From: Streptomyces sp. CA-278952
Lineage (GTDB): Bacteria > Actinomycetota > Actinomycetes > Streptomycetales > Streptomycetaceae
NCBI RefSeq assembly: GCF_028747205.1
Contig: NZ_CP112880.1
Span: 1,116,001 to 1,180,000, forward strand
Reading direction: 5' to 3'
Length of the DNA: 64,000 nt
Both the position numbers and the translations under genes were made by a program. Below the pieces are notes generated by a model that did not search any database, was not told the origin of the DNA, and saw only the letters and a program-made list of their open reading frames with translations. Positions 33,294 through 41,779 of the stretch are shown one piece after another (the first letter of the stretch is position 1; each line of letters starts with the position of its first letter).

Positions 33294-33410
33294 CGAAGGG
33301 GAGTAGCCCCGCAAACCGGTCGTCGACATACTGGAGCCTTCGGGTTCCCGGTGGCCGGGCTCGTGTGTCCTGTGAAGGACTGCCACGGGCGGGCGAGACC
33401 TTCGGTCCTG
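33294..33410 (+). promoter_or_regulatory. yybP-ykoY (Mn2+) riboswitch
   Basis: The class hallmarks are in order: GGGGAGTAG near 33299, then GTCGACATACT near 33321-33331 and GCGAGACC near 33392-33399, closed by paired arms. The extended core sits ~120 bp before the ATG of a GDT1/TMEM165 transporter gene, a known partner of this riboswitch. A -10 like TAGTGT at 33279-33284 gives a start just before it. Confidence 0.85.
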
Positions 33411-33528
33411 TATGACACGTCCACGTCCTGTGGGCGGAGCCGTCATGCCGGGCCGAGTGGTCCTCCGAAAAGCCCGAGCGGCGCTTCGCGAAGATCCGGG
33501 GCCCGGCTCGAACAGAAAGCCACCCGGA

Positions 33529-34113
33529 ATGCACCTCGACCCTCTGGCGATCATCACCGCCTTCGGGCTGATCTTCCTCGCGGAGCTCCCCGACAAGACG
33601 ATGTTCACGTCGCTGGCCATGGGCACGCGGATGCGGCCCCTCTACGTGTGGTTCGGCACCTCGTCCGCGTTCGTCGTCCACGTCGCCATCGCCGTCGGCG
33701 CGGGCAGCCTCATCGGACTGCTGCCCGACTGGACCGTCAAGCTCGTCTCGGCCTCGCTCTTCGCGTTCGGCGCGTTCATGCTGCTGCGCGGGAGCGGCGG
33801 GGACGACGACGAGGACGCCGAGGTGAAGACGGTGACCGGGTTCTGGCCGGTGTACACGACCGCGTTCATGGCGGTCTTCATCAGCGAGTGGGGCGACCTG
33901 ACACAGATCACCACCGCCAACCTCGCGGCGAGCAACGGCACCTGGTCCACGGCGATCGGGGCGGCCGCCGCCCTGATGTCCGTGTCGGCGCTGGCGCTGC
34001 TGGCGGGGCGGTTCATCGCGAAGCGCGTACCGCTGAAGACCGTGCAGCGCATCGGCGGGATCTGCATGCTGGGCCTGGCCGTCTGGACGGCCGTGGAGAT
34101 CTTCACCGGCTGA
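33529..34113 (+). CDS. TMEM165/GDT1 family (UPF0016) Mn2+/Ca2+ exporter
   Basis: 194 residues from ATG 33529, six membrane segments in two homologous halves. Each half has the family motif: LAELPDKTMF in helix 1 and SEWGDLTQI in helix 4, which supply the acidic cation site. An acidic loop GGDDDEDAE separates the halves. Family members exchange Mn2+ or Ca2+ for protons; with the upstream yybP-ykoY element the natural role is Mn2+ efflux when Mn2+ is high. A strong hairpin terminator follows at 34146-34183. Confidence 0.93.
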   Translation: MHLDPLAIITAFGLIFLAELPDKTMFTSLAMGTRMRPLYVWFGTSSAFVVHVAIAVGAGSLIGLLPDWTVKLVSASLFAFGAFMLLRGSGGDDDEDAEVKTVTGFWPVYTTAFMAVFISEWGDLTQITTANLAASNGTWSTAIGAAAALMSVSALALLAGRFIAKRVPLKTVQRIGGICMLGLAVWTAVEIFTG

Positions 34114-34145
34114 GGAACTGGCTGAGGAACGGGCTGAGGAGCGCG

Positions 34146-34183
34146 GGGCCGGGGGCGTACCGGCTTCGGCAGGCCCCCGGCCC
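34146..34183. terminator. Hairpin terminator between convergent genes
   Basis: 11-bp G/C stem GGGCCGGGGGC (34146-34156) with its complement at 34173-34183, between the exporter and ogt stops. Confidence 0.75.
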
Positions 34184-34187
34184 GCTC

Positions 34188-34748
34188 TCAGAACAGCGCC
34201 TGCACCCCGCCCCCCGCTCCCCCGCTCTCGAAGGCGAGCAGCCGCTGCTTGCGGTCCAGGCCGCCGCCGTAGCCGGTGAGACTCCCGGAGGCTCCGATCA
34301 CCCGGTGGCACGGCACGATGATCCCGACGGGGTTCTTGCCGTTGGCCAGTCCGACCGCCCGCGAGGCGCCCGGTTTGCCGAGCCCCTCGGCCAGCTCGCC
34401 GTACGTACGGGTCTCGCCGTACGGGATCTTCAGCAGCTCCGCCCAGACGGTCCGCTGGAACGGCGTGCCCGCCAGGTTCAGCGGGAGGTCGAAGGTGGTG
34501 CGCTCCCCTGCGAAGTACTCGGTGAGCTGCTGGATCGTCTCACCGAAGGGCTCCGGGTCCGGGATGCCGAAGGTCTCCTGGGGCGGGCGGTGGCGCTGGT
34601 CGGTCATGTAGAGGGCGGAGAGGACGCCGTCGGTGGCGACGAGCGTGAGCGGGCCGTAGGGGCTGTCGAGGACCGTGTGCTGCTTGGTCACCGACACCGG
34701 TGAGGTGGGGGTGGGGGTGGGGGTGATCGTGGTCGTGGTCGTGGTCAT
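34188..34748 (-). CDS. ogt: Methylated-DNA-[protein]-cysteine S-methyltransferase
   Basis: Up to 186 residues from ATG 34748. The first ~17 are Thr/Pro low complexity encoded by a GTGGTC/GGGGGT repeat, so the true start could be nearer VTKQHTVLDSPYG. Acceptor motif VPCHRVIG, plus LPLNLAGTPFQRTVWAEL and TRTYGELAEGLGKPGASRAVG (HTH). It repairs O6-methylguanine by transferring the methyl to its own Cys in a suicide reaction. The gene is 36 bp downstream of an Ada-AlkA fusion gene, so the two form an alkylation-repair operon. Confidence 0.94.
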   Translation of the reverse strand: MTTTTTTITPTPTPTSPVSVTKQHTVLDSPYGPLTLVATDGVLSALYMTDQRHRPPQETFGIPDPEPFGETIQQLTEYFAGERTTFDLPLNLAGTPFQRTVWAELLKIPYGETRTYGELAEGLGKPGASRAVGLANGKNPVGIIVPCHRVIGASGSLTGYGGGLDRKQRLLAFESGGAGGGVQALF

Positions 34749-34784
34749 GGGAGCCGTGTCCTTGTCAGCGTCAGGCGTCAGGCG

Positions 34785-36257
34785 TCAGGCGGGCAGGTGG
34801 TTGATGGGGTGGTCGTCCACCGTCCAGAGGTACTGCACGGCGTACGCCCGCCAGGGGCGCCAGTCGACGGCCCGTGCGGTGAGGGCGGCGGGGGTGGCCG
34901 GCAGGCCCAGCCGCTCGGCCGCCCGGCGGATGCCGAGGTCGGTGGGGAGGAAGGCGTCGGGGTCGCCGAGGGCCCGCATGGCGATGGACTCGACCGTCCA
35001 GGGGCCGAAACCGGGCAGGGCGGCCAGTTCGGCGCGGGCCTGCTCCCAGTCGGTGTCGGTGTCGAGCCGCAGCCGGTCCTCCGCGAGGGCGGCGACGAGC
35101 GTGGTGAGGGTGGTGCGGCGGGTGCCCGGCAGGGCCAGGGCCTGAGGGTCGAGTCCCGCCAGCGCCTCCGGGGTCGGGAAGAGGTGCGTCAGCCCGCCCT
35201 CGGGGTCCTCGACCGGGACGCCGTGGGCGGTGACCAGCCGGGCGGCGTGGGTGCGGGCGGCGGCGGTGGAGACCTGCTGGCCGAGCACGGCGCGTACGGC
35301 GAACTCCGCACCGTCCACGGTGCGGGGCACCCGGCGGCCGGGTCCCGCGTCGACCAGCGGGGCGAGCAGCGGGTCGATGCGCAGTTGCGCGTCGACGGCG
35401 ACCGGGTCCGCGTCCAGGTCGAGGAGCCAGCGGCAGCGGCTGATGGCCCGGGTGAGGTCGCGGGGGTCGGTGAGGGAGAGCCGGCAGGCGATGTGGTCGG
35501 GCGCGGGGCTCAGGGCGACGACGCCGTGCCCGTACGGGAGGGTGAGGGTGCGCCGGTACGCGCCGTCCCGCCACTCCTCGACGCCGGGGACGGCGGTCGC
35601 GGCGAGGTGGCCGAAGAGGTTGCTGGGGTTGAGCGGGGCCCGGTACGGGAGGCGGAGCACGATGACGCCCGGTACGGCGGCCGGCCGGGGGCCCCGGGCG
35701 GCTCGGGTGCGCAGTTCGCCGGGGGCCAGGCCGAAGACCTCGCGCACCGTCTCGTTGAAGGTGCGGATCGAGGAGAAGCCGGCGGCGAACGCGACCTGGG
35801 CCATGGGCAGCGCGGTCGTCTCGATGAGGAGGCGGGCGGTCTGCGCCCGCTGGGCGCGGGCCAGGGCGAGCGGGCCGGCGCCCAGCTCGGCCAGCAGCTG
35901 GCGTTCGATCTGCCGTGCGGAGTAGCCGAGCCGGGAGGCGAGCCCGGGCACGCCCTCGCGGTCGACGACCCCGTCCCGGATCAGGCGCATGGCACGGGCG
36001 ACCGAGTCGGCGCGGGCGTTCCACTCGGGGGAGCCGGGGCTGGTGTCGGGGCGGCACCGTTTGCAGGCCCGGAATCCGGCCTGCTGGCAGGCGGCGGAGC
36101 TGGGGTAGAAGGTCATGTTGCGGACCTTGGGCGGCACGACGGGGCAGCTGGGGCGGCAGTAGATCCGGGTGGTCAGGACCGCGGTGAAGAACCAGCCGTC
36201 GAAGCGGGCGTCCTTGGACTGGACGGCCCGCACGCAGCGCTCGGTGTCGGTGTGCAT
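34785..36257 (-). CDS. alkA: Ada-AlkA fusion: methyl-phosphotriester sensor, AraC HTH and 3-methyladenine glycosylase
   Basis: 490 residues from ATG 36257 (CTGGAG just upstream; GTG 36275 alternative). Domain 1 (~1-75): Ada zinc site with YCRPSCP and ACKRCRP; the first Cys accepts methyl from DNA phosphotriesters. Domain 2 (~85-180): two AraC HTHs (LASRLGYSARQIERQL; MAQVAFAAGFSSIRTFNETV). Domain 3 (~190-490): AlkA N-domain, then helix-hairpin-helix LPGFGPWTVESIAMRALG with catalytic Asp in LPTDLGIRR. A methylated sensor would switch on its own gene plus ogt. This combination is common in actinobacteria. Confidence 0.95.
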   Translation of the reverse strand: MHTDTERCVRAVQSKDARFDGWFFTAVLTTRIYCRPSCPVVPPKVRNMTFYPSSAACQQAGFRACKRCRPDTSPGSPEWNARADSVARAMRLIRDGVVDREGVPGLASRLGYSARQIERQLLAELGAGPLALARAQRAQTARLLIETTALPMAQVAFAAGFSSIRTFNETVREVFGLAPGELRTRAARGPRPAAVPGVIVLRLPYRAPLNPSNLFGHLAATAVPGVEEWRDGAYRRTLTLPYGHGVVALSPAPDHIACRLSLTDPRDLTRAISRCRWLLDLDADPVAVDAQLRIDPLLAPLVDAGPGRRVPRTVDGAEFAVRAVLGQQVSTAAARTHAARLVTAHGVPVEDPEGGLTHLFPTPEALAGLDPQALALPGTRRTTLTTLVAALAEDRLRLDTDTDWEQARAELAALPGFGPWTVESIAMRALGDPDAFLPTDLGIRRAAERLGLPATPAALTARAVDWRPWRAYAVQYLWTVDDHPINHLPA

Positions 36258-36359
36258 GGCTCCAGGATGGTGCACCGGTCAGGGGCTTGGCTGGCGGAAA
36301 TCCGACAGGGCCCTCGCGCGGAAATCCGGCAGCCCTCCCGGTGGCCGCGGGGCGTGGTC

Positions 36360-36893
36360 TCAGCGCATCGCGAGGACTTCCTCGAACTCCACGTACGCGT
36401 GGGCGTCGAAGAGGACGAAGCGCACCTCTTCCACCGGCTCCACGGTCTCCGCCAGGACCGTACGCACGGCGATCTTGGCCCCGTCGTCCATCGGCCAGCC
36501 GTAGATGCCGGTGGAGATCGCCGGGAACGCGATGGACCTGGCCCCCAACTCGGCTGCCAGGCGCAGGGATTCGCGGTAGCAGGAGGCCAGCAGAGCGGAG
36601 CGGTCCTGGGCACCGGAGAAAACCGGGCCGACCGTGTGCACGATCCATCGGGCGTCGAGGCGTCCGGCGGTGGTGGCGACGGCCTGCCCGGTGGGCAGTC
36701 CCTTTCCGTAGTGCGAGGCGCGCAGTTCACGGCAGGCGGCGAGGATGTCGGGCCCGCCGCGCCGGTGGATGGCGCCGTCGACTCCACCGCCGCCGAGCAG
36801 CGAGGAGTTCGCCGCGTTGACGATGACGTCGACGGACTGGTCGGTGATGTCGCCGCGGACCAGACGTACGGCGGGGGAGACAGAGGTGCTCAT
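36360..36893 (-). CDS. Macro-domain protein (O-acetyl-ADP-ribose deacetylase type)
   Basis: 177 residues. MacroD-type blocks: RGDITDQSVDVIVNAANSSL, GGGGVDGAIHRRGG (ADP-ribose loop), and IAFPAISTGIYGWPMDD. These match the YmdB/MacroD class that hydrolyses O-acetyl-ADP-ribose and mono-ADP-ribosyl-glutamate. Cytoplasmic. Located between the alkylation repair genes and an FAD oxidoreductase. O-acetyl-ADP-ribose is the sirtuin by-product, but the link to the sirtuin at 31910 is only by biochemistry, not operon. Confidence 0.93.
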   Translation of the reverse strand: MSTSVSPAVRLVRGDITDQSVDVIVNAANSSLLGGGGVDGAIHRRGGPDILAACRELRASHYGKGLPTGQAVATTAGRLDARWIVHTVGPVFSGAQDRSALLASCYRESLRLAAELGARSIAFPAISTGIYGWPMDDGAKIAVRTVLAETVEPVEEVRFVLFDAHAYVEFEEVLAMR

Positions 36894-36938
36894 GCGGACA
36901 TCATGCCGCGCGCCGGGGGCCTTCGCCGCCCGGTCCGT

Positions 36939-38357
36939 TCAGGAGGAGGCCCGCAGCCTGCGCCATACGGCCTTGGCGGCGTGGTGGCCGGACATGCCGT
37001 GGACCCCGGGCCCGGGCGGAGTGGCCGAGGAGCAGAGGAAGACCGCGGGGTGCGCGGTGGCGTAGGGGACGCGGGCGAGCTTGGGGCGGATCAGCGTCTG
37101 GAGACCGGCGAAGGCTCCGCACGCGATGTCGCCGCCGATGTAGTTGGCGTTGCGTGCGGCGAGTTGGGGCGGGCCCGCGAGGGCACGGGCGAGCACCAGG
37201 TCGCGGAATCCCGGGGCGAAGCGCTCCAGTTGGCGTTCGATGACGTCGGTCGCGTCGCCCTCCCAGCCCGCCGGGACGTGCCCGTACACCCAGAAGACAT
37301 GGCGTCCTTCGGGGGCCCGGGAGGGGTCGGTCAGGCTGGGCTGGGCGGTGATGAGGAAGGGGACGCTCGGGTCGCGGCCCTCGACGGCCGCCTTCAGCGC
37401 GGTGTCGATGGTCCCGGCGTCGGGGCCGATGTGGACGGTGCCCGCGCGGCGCGCCTCGGACGCGGTCCACGGGACGGGGCCCGACAGCGCGTAGTCGATC
37501 TTGAAGGCTGAGGCGCCGTAGCGGTAGCGGTGGTACGCCGAGCCGAGGCCCGCGATCCGGGCGAGGGCGGAGGGTGAGGTGTCGAAGACGTACGCCCGGG
37601 CGGGCGGGAGCTCGTCCAGGCGCTTGACCTCGCTGCCGGTGCGGATCGTGCCGCCCTGTTCGCGGAGGTAGGAGGCGAGGGCGTCGGAGATGGCCTGGGA
37701 GCCGCCGCGCGGCACCGGCCAGCCGTTCTCGTGGGCGGCGAGCGCGAAGACGAGGGCGATGGCCGAGGTGGCGAATCCGCTGGTGGGAGCAATGGCATGG
37801 GCGGCGAGCCCGGCGAAGAGGCCGGATGCCTTCTCTCCGTGGAAGCGGCGGGAGACCCAGGTGGCGGGCTGGAGGCCGAGCAGGCCGAAGCGGGCCAGCC
37901 GGTAGGGCTCCCGGGGCAGGCCGTCCCACGGGGTGCGCAGGAAGTCGGCGGCCAGGGTGTCCCAGCGGCCGAGGAAAGGGGCCATGAGGCGGCGGTAGGC
38001 ACCGGCGTCGGCGGCCCCCAGCGACATCGCGCTCTCGCCGACGGAGCGGGTGAGCACGGCGGCGGTGCCGTCCGGGAAAGGGTGGGCGAGGTCGACCTCG
38101 GGAAGCAGCCATTGCAGGCCGTGCCGGTCCAGCGGCATGCCCCGGAACGCGGGCGAGCCGATCCCGAGGGGGTGCACGGCGGAACAGGGGTCGTGCCGGA
38201 ACCCCGGGAGGGTCAGCTCCTCGGTGCGGGCTCCCCCGCCGACCGTGTCGTGCGCCTCGTGGACCTCCACCGCGAAGCCCCGGCGGGCCAGTTCGGCCGC
38301 GGCGGTCAGCCCGTTGGGACCCGCGCCCACCACGACCGCATCGAGCATCGACGGCAC
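36939..38357 (-). CDS. FAD-dependent oxidoreductase, phytoene desaturase-like
   Basis: 472 residues from GTG 38357 (AAGGAG eight bases upstream). Dinucleotide fold at the N-terminus: [20 protein letters not shown] and [15 protein letters not shown]. The middle has [18 protein letters not shown], the typical CrtI substrate/FAD region, and the end has [25 protein letters not shown]. It belongs to the large COG1233 group (phytoene dehydrogenase-like and PYROXD2-like); no carotenoid genes are nearby, so a carotenoid role is not supported. Substrate unknown. Confidence 0.88.
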   Translation of the reverse strand: MPSMLDAVVVGAGPNGLTAAAELARRGFAVEVHEAHDTVGGGARTEELTLPGFRHDPCSAVHPLGIGSPAFRGMPLDRHGLQWLLPEVDLAHPFPDGTAAVLTRSVGESAMSLGAADAGAYRRLMAPFLGRWDTLAADFLRTPWDGLPREPYRLARFGLLGLQPATWVSRRFHGEKASGLFAGLAAHAIAPTSGFATSAIALVFALAAHENGWPVPRGGSQAISDALASYLREQGGTIRTGSEVKRLDELPPARAYVFDTSPSALARIAGLGSAYHRYRYGASAFKIDYALSGPVPWTASEARRAGTVHIGPDAGTIDTALKAAVEGRDPSVPFLITAQPSLTDPSRAPEGRHVFWVYGHVPAGWEGDATDVIERQLERFAPGFRDLVLARALAGPPQLAARNANYIGGDIACGAFAGLQTLIRPKLARVPYATAHPAVFLCSSATPPGPGVHGMSGHHAAKAVWRRLRASS

Positions 38358-38453
38358 CTTGGGACTCCTTCGTCGGCCGGCAGACGGACACCCAGGGTAT
38401 TCGCCGCCACCGACCGTGCGGACGCGGGTACCCCGGGTTCCCGGCCGGGCGGG

Positions 38454-39299
38454 TCAGCCGTCCGTGCGCAGGGCGGCCAGGACGCGCTGGGCGGTAGCCT
38501 CGTCGCGGGCCGCCGTGAACGGCAGGTCGTTACCGCCCGCGATACGGAACGGGGCACCGGACAGGGTCGACTCGACGCCGCCCGCCTCGGTGACCAGGAG
38601 CAGGCCCGCGGCGTGGTCCCAGGCGTACTCCCAGTTGAAGGCGGTGGCGTCCAGGGCGCCGCGGGCGACGGCGAGGTACTCGAGGCCGGCCGAGCCGCAG
38701 GGGCGGGCCGCGATACCTTCGGTGCGCAGGCCGAGCAGGGCCCGCTTCTGGGCCTCGGTGGTGTAGTCGGGGTGCGACATCGCCACGTTCAGCACGGCGC
38801 CGGGTGCGGGCGCCCCGGAGCGTATCGGCACCCCGTTGAGCGTGGCGCCCCGCCCGCGTACGGCGATGGCCATCTCGTCCCGGACCGGTGCGTACGTCCA
38901 GGAGGCGTGCACCTCGCCGTGGAGGGCGAGGGCGACCAGGGTGCAGAAGCCGGCCTCGCCCCGGACGAACTGGCGGGTGCCGTCGACCGGGTCGACGATC
39001 CAGACCGGGGCGTCGCCGCCGAGGGCGTCGTAGACCGCCGGGTCGGCGTGCACGGACTCCTCGCCGACGACGACCGAGCCGGGCAGCAGCTTGGTGAGGG
39101 CGGCGGTGAGGTGTTCCTCGGCCAGCCGGTCGGCGGCGGTGACCAGGTCGTGGGGGCCGCTCTTCTCGATGATCTCGTGGGCGGCGAGCTTCCGGTGGCG
39201 CGGCATGATCTCGGCCGCGGCGGCGGCGCGCACGGCGGCCTCGACCTCGGCCTGCGGTCCGGTGTGCCCGGCGGTCCCGTACAGGAAGTCATCGATCAT
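38454..39299 (-). CDS. Inositol monophosphatase-family phosphatase
   Basis: 281 residues, ATG 39299. Metal sites: VVVGEESVHAD (motif with GEES), WIVDPVDGTRQF (DP-x-DG-T/S) and EYAWDHAAGLLLVTEAGG (W-x-x-A-G). The family hydrolyses phosphomonoesters (inositol-1-P, histidinol-P, fructose-1,6-bisP, PAP) in a Mg2+-dependent manner; the specific substrate cannot be told apart from these motifs. The start is convincing since the preceding open frame is antisense-type. Upstream lie 333 bp before the divergent DJ-1-like gene. Confidence 0.9.
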   Translation of the reverse strand: MIDDFLYGTAGHTGPQAEVEAAVRAAAAAEIMPRHRKLAAHEIIEKSGPHDLVTAADRLAEEHLTAALTKLLPGSVVVGEESVHADPAVYDALGGDAPVWIVDPVDGTRQFVRGEAGFCTLVALALHGEVHASWTYAPVRDEMAIAVRGRGATLNGVPIRSGAPAPGAVLNVAMSHPDYTTEAQKRALLGLRTEGIAARPCGSAGLEYLAVARGALDATAFNWEYAWDHAAGLLLVTEAGGVESTLSGAPFRIAGGNDLPFTAARDEATAQRVLAALRTDG

Positions 39300-39632
39300 G
39301 GCTCCAGCTAAGCACGGCCGTACGAGCCGTCGTCCCCCGGGTGAATGCGGACATCTCCGGCGGGAACGGACCTGGGTTCCGGACCGTGCCCGCGCCCGTA
39401 CGACCAGGGACAGGGGGCCGGGTCCGCCGGCGTTCGATCGAGGGGCCTGGAGCCCCCCGTGTGACCGGAATGATTCGGACCGTCCGCCGGGGGCAGGCGA
39501 TCCGCCGGACGGCCGATCGCCGCCGCCCCGTCGGGAGCCTCTTTCCGGCACACGTGGGCGGGAGGCGGATCCTGGCCCGACCGGGCCTACCGTCGGCCTG
39601 GTCAGCCACCCCGACCAACGGAGATGTACGAC
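39300..39632. other. Divergent intergenic region, 333 bp
   Basis: Lies between the inositol-phosphatase-like and DJ-1-like genes and should hold both promoters. A TACCGT at 39588-39593 may be the -10 of the DJ-1-like gene. No inverted repeat or coding frame with an RBS was found. Confidence 0.4.
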
Positions 39633-40328
39633 ATGGCAAAGATTCTTTTCGTGGTGTCCGGCGCGGACCACTGGACCCTGGCGGACGGCACGGCCCACCC
39701 CACGGGCTTCTGGGCGGAGGAGGCCGTGGCTCCGTACCGGGCCTTCGCCGACGCCGGGCACGAGGTGGTCGTCGCGACCCCCGGCGGCGTCGTCCCGACC
39801 GTGGACCGCGGCAGCCTGGCACCCGAGGTCAACGGCGGCCAGGAGGGCGCCGACGCGGTGGCGGCCGGTCTCGAGGCGTTCGAGGAGCTGCGGCGGCCGG
39901 TCGCACTGGAGGAGGTGGACCCGGACGCGTACGACGCCGTCTTCTACCCCGGCGGCCACGGCCCGATGGAGGACCTCGCGGTGGATCCCGTCTCCGGGCG
40001 GCTGCTCGCCCGGGTGCTGGCTTCGGGCAAGCCGCTCGGTGTGGTCTGCCACGGCCCGGCGGCGCTGCTGGCCGCGACCGGCCCCGACGGCGCATCCGCG
40101 TTCGCCGGGTACCGGATGACCGGCTTCACCAACGCCGAGGAGACCCAGGCGGGCTTCGCGGACAAGGCCAAGTGGCTGCTCCAGGACCGGCTGGTGGCGC
40201 TGGGAGCGGACTTCCAGGAGGGCGAGCCCTGGGCGCCGTTCGTCATCACCGACCGCAACCTGATCACCGGTCAGAACCCGGCCTCCTCGGCCCCGTTGGC
40301 CGCCGAGATGCTCAACCGGCTGGGCTGA
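39633..40328 (+). CDS. DJ-1/PfpI family (class I glutamine amidotransferase-like) protein
   Basis: 231 residues from the second ATG (39633): GGAG is nine bases before it but touches the first ATG at 39624. Fold blocks: ILFVVSGADHWTLADGT, YDAVFYPGGHGPMED, and the nucleophile elbow GVVCHGPAALLA with catalytic Cys. MTGFTNAEETQ and NLITGQNPASS match the Hsp31/YDR533c-like subgroup (glyoxalase III or protein deglycase). Soluble, cytoplasmic. Convergent with the DUF35 gene. Confidence 0.92.
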   Translation: MAKILFVVSGADHWTLADGTAHPTGFWAEEAVAPYRAFADAGHEVVVATPGGVVPTVDRGSLAPEVNGGQEGADAVAAGLEAFEELRRPVALEEVDPDAYDAVFYPGGHGPMEDLAVDPVSGRLLARVLASGKPLGVVCHGPAALLAATGPDGASAFAGYRMTGFTNAEETQAGFADKAKWLLQDRLVALGADFQEGEPWAPFVITDRNLITGQNPASSAPLAAEMLNRLG

Positions 40329-40368
40329 CCGGCCGATCGGCGGTTCTCCGCCCGGCCGGCCGTGACGT

Positions 40369-40764
40369 TCAGACCCAGTCGCGCCGCGCGGGCGGCTCAC
40401 AGAGCTCCAGGACCACCTCGCCCGTCTCCGGCTCGTCCCCGGAGACGGGCCGGACGCGCGCACCGACCGTCACCAGGTGCGGAGCCGCCCCCACGATCCG
40501 GCAGCGGAAGACGAACCCTTCGGAGAACCGCACGAGGGACTCGTTGCGCGCCGCCTCGGTGTAGCGGTGGACCACGGCGGTCCGGACGACCACGCCGTGG
40601 CCGGCAGTGCGCTCGGGCTCCAGTTCGCTCGACGCGCACACCGGGCACAGCAGCCGCCGGAACGAGGCGGTGCCGCACCAGCGGCAGCGGTTGTAGGAGA
40701 GGCCGCACTCCTCGTGCGCCTTCTGGACGGTGCCCATTACGGTGCCCGTTGCTGTCTGGGACAC
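40369..40764 (-). CDS. DUF35 / OB-fold acyl-CoA-associated zinc protein, orphan
   Basis: 131 residues from GTG 40764 (AGGGGG RBS); ATG 40737 is an alternative. N-terminal zinc ribbon CRWC...CPVC (~25-43) and a C-terminal OB-fold (VHRYTEAARNESL; FRCRIVGAAPHLVTVGARV). Such proteins pair with SCP-x-type thiolases or HMG-CoA synthases and bind acyl-CoA. Here no thiolase is next door. The gene instead carries the best copies of the tandem palindromes also found at ccr and etfBA, which suggests a role in the same acyl-CoA metabolism. Confidence 0.82.
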   Translation of the reverse strand: MSQTATGTVMGTVQKAHEECGLSYNRCRWCGTASFRRLLCPVCASSELEPERTAGHGVVVRTAVVHRYTEAARNESLVRFSEGFVFRCRIVGAAPHLVTVGARVRPVSGDEPETGEVVLELCEPPARRDWV

Positions 40765-40822
40765 GGCTCGACCCCCTGCGCTCGACTCGGACGCGCCGCA
40801 CCTGCACTGCGGGCGCGTCCGC

Positions 40823-40882
40823 ACCATATGGCACTCAGTGCCGGACAGTAAAGGCACTGAGTGCCCATTGGTACTCAGTTCT
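40823..40882 (-). promoter_or_regulatory. DUF35-gene promoter with tandem perfect 13-bp operators
   Basis: On the minus strand: GGCACTCAGTGCC (40853-40865) abuts -35 TTTACT (40852-40847). GGCACTGAGTGCC (40830-40842) fills the 18-bp spacer, and -10 TATGGT follows (40828-40823). Both palindromes are perfect. A third degenerate copy, GGTACTCAGTTCT (40870-40882, plus strand), overlaps the stop of the TetR gene. Confidence 0.78.
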
Positions 40883-41747
40883 CGCCGACAGCCGCCTCGA
40901 TCTGCTGCACGACACGCCACATCGGGGTGCCCTTCCGCGCGACCACCACGATCACCTCACCGTCGCCGGAGACGGGGAAGGGCGAAGGAGGAAAGGGGGA
41001 AGGAGGAGAGGGCGAAGGGGGAAAGAGGGAAGGGGGAACGGAGCCGGCGGACGAGGGAGCCGCGGGGAGGGGCGCGTTCGAGCCGGGCACGGAACCGCCC
41101 GGAAGCGCTTCCTCTCCCCCACCCCGCCCTTCCGGCGACGGCGCGCCCGCCTCCGCCGCGGCCCGCCGCCACACCTCGCACACCAGGGCGAGCGCATGAT
41201 CGACGGCCGCCTCGGGGTCCCCCTCGCCGCCCGAACGCAGCCACAGTCGAAGCCCGTTGTTGTGCGCGGCGACCACCGAAGCGGCGATCACCTCAGCCCT
41301 CAACTCCCCGTCCCCGCCCTCTCCGAACCGGCCGCGCAGATGCCCGGCGAGAGTCTGCTCGTAACGGCGCACCACCGACAGTTCGTACGTCCGCAGCCCC
41401 GGCACCTCCCGGGTGAGGCGGTAACGCTGTACGGAGAACTCCGGGTTGGCCGCGTACATGCGCAGCACGATGCGGGCGGCGTCGCACACCGCGCCGACCG
41501 GGTCGCTGTCGTCGACGGCGGCCAGGAACTCGGTCATCTCGGCGAAGCAGCGCTCATGATCCGGGAAGACCGCGTCCTCCTTGGACGGGAAGTAGCGGAA
41601 GAACGAACGCCGGCCCACTCCGGCCCGCGCCACGATGTCGTCCACGGTCGTCCGCTCGAAGCCCCGCTCCAGGAAGAGCTGGAAGGCCGCCTGCGCGAGC
41701 ACCTCCCGCATGGGTGCCTTCTTCTCGGGTCCTCGTGCCTCGCTCAT
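40875..41747 (-). CDS. TetR-family regulator, paralogue 2
   Basis: 290 residues from ATG 41747. There is no RBS; TACGTT on the minus strand (41760-41755) ends 7 bases upstream, so leaderless, exactly like the TetR at 3232. HTH: TTVDDIVARAGVGRRSFFRYF, then FPSKEDAVFPDH. Ligand domain VQRYRLTREVPGL and AHNNGLRLWLRSGG. C-terminal block DGEVIVVVARKGTP matches the DGEV block of paralogue 1. Between them is a Pro/Ser/Phe low-complexity linker (PPSPSPPSPFPPSPF) encoded by a polypurine run (~40975-41040). It lies between operators of etfBA and the DUF35 gene and probably represses both plus itself. Confidence 0.9.
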   Translation of the reverse strand: MSEARGPEKKAPMREVLAQAAFQLFLERGFERTTVDDIVARAGVGRRSFFRYFPSKEDAVFPDHERCFAEMTEFLAAVDDSDPVGAVCDAARIVLRMYAANPEFSVQRYRLTREVPGLRTYELSVVRRYEQTLAGHLRGRFGEGGDGELRAEVIAASVVAAHNNGLRLWLRSGGEGDPEAAVDHALALVCEVWRRAAAEAGAPSPEGRGGGEEALPGGSVPGSNAPLPAAPSSAGSVPPSLFPPSPSPPSPFPPSPFPVSGDGEVIVVVARKGTPMWRVVQQIEAAVGEN

Positions 41748-41779
41748 GCGGCGAAACGTAGCACCGGAAGGAGTATTTT

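Noticed and set aside
34188..34748. Threonine/proline N-terminus of Ogt taken as a functional domain
   Set aside because: It is encoded by a simple DNA repeat and the conserved protein begins after it; probably an extended or misassigned start.
36939..38357. Carotenoid phytoene desaturase assignment
   Set aside because: Only general COG1233 similarity and no crt genes nearby.
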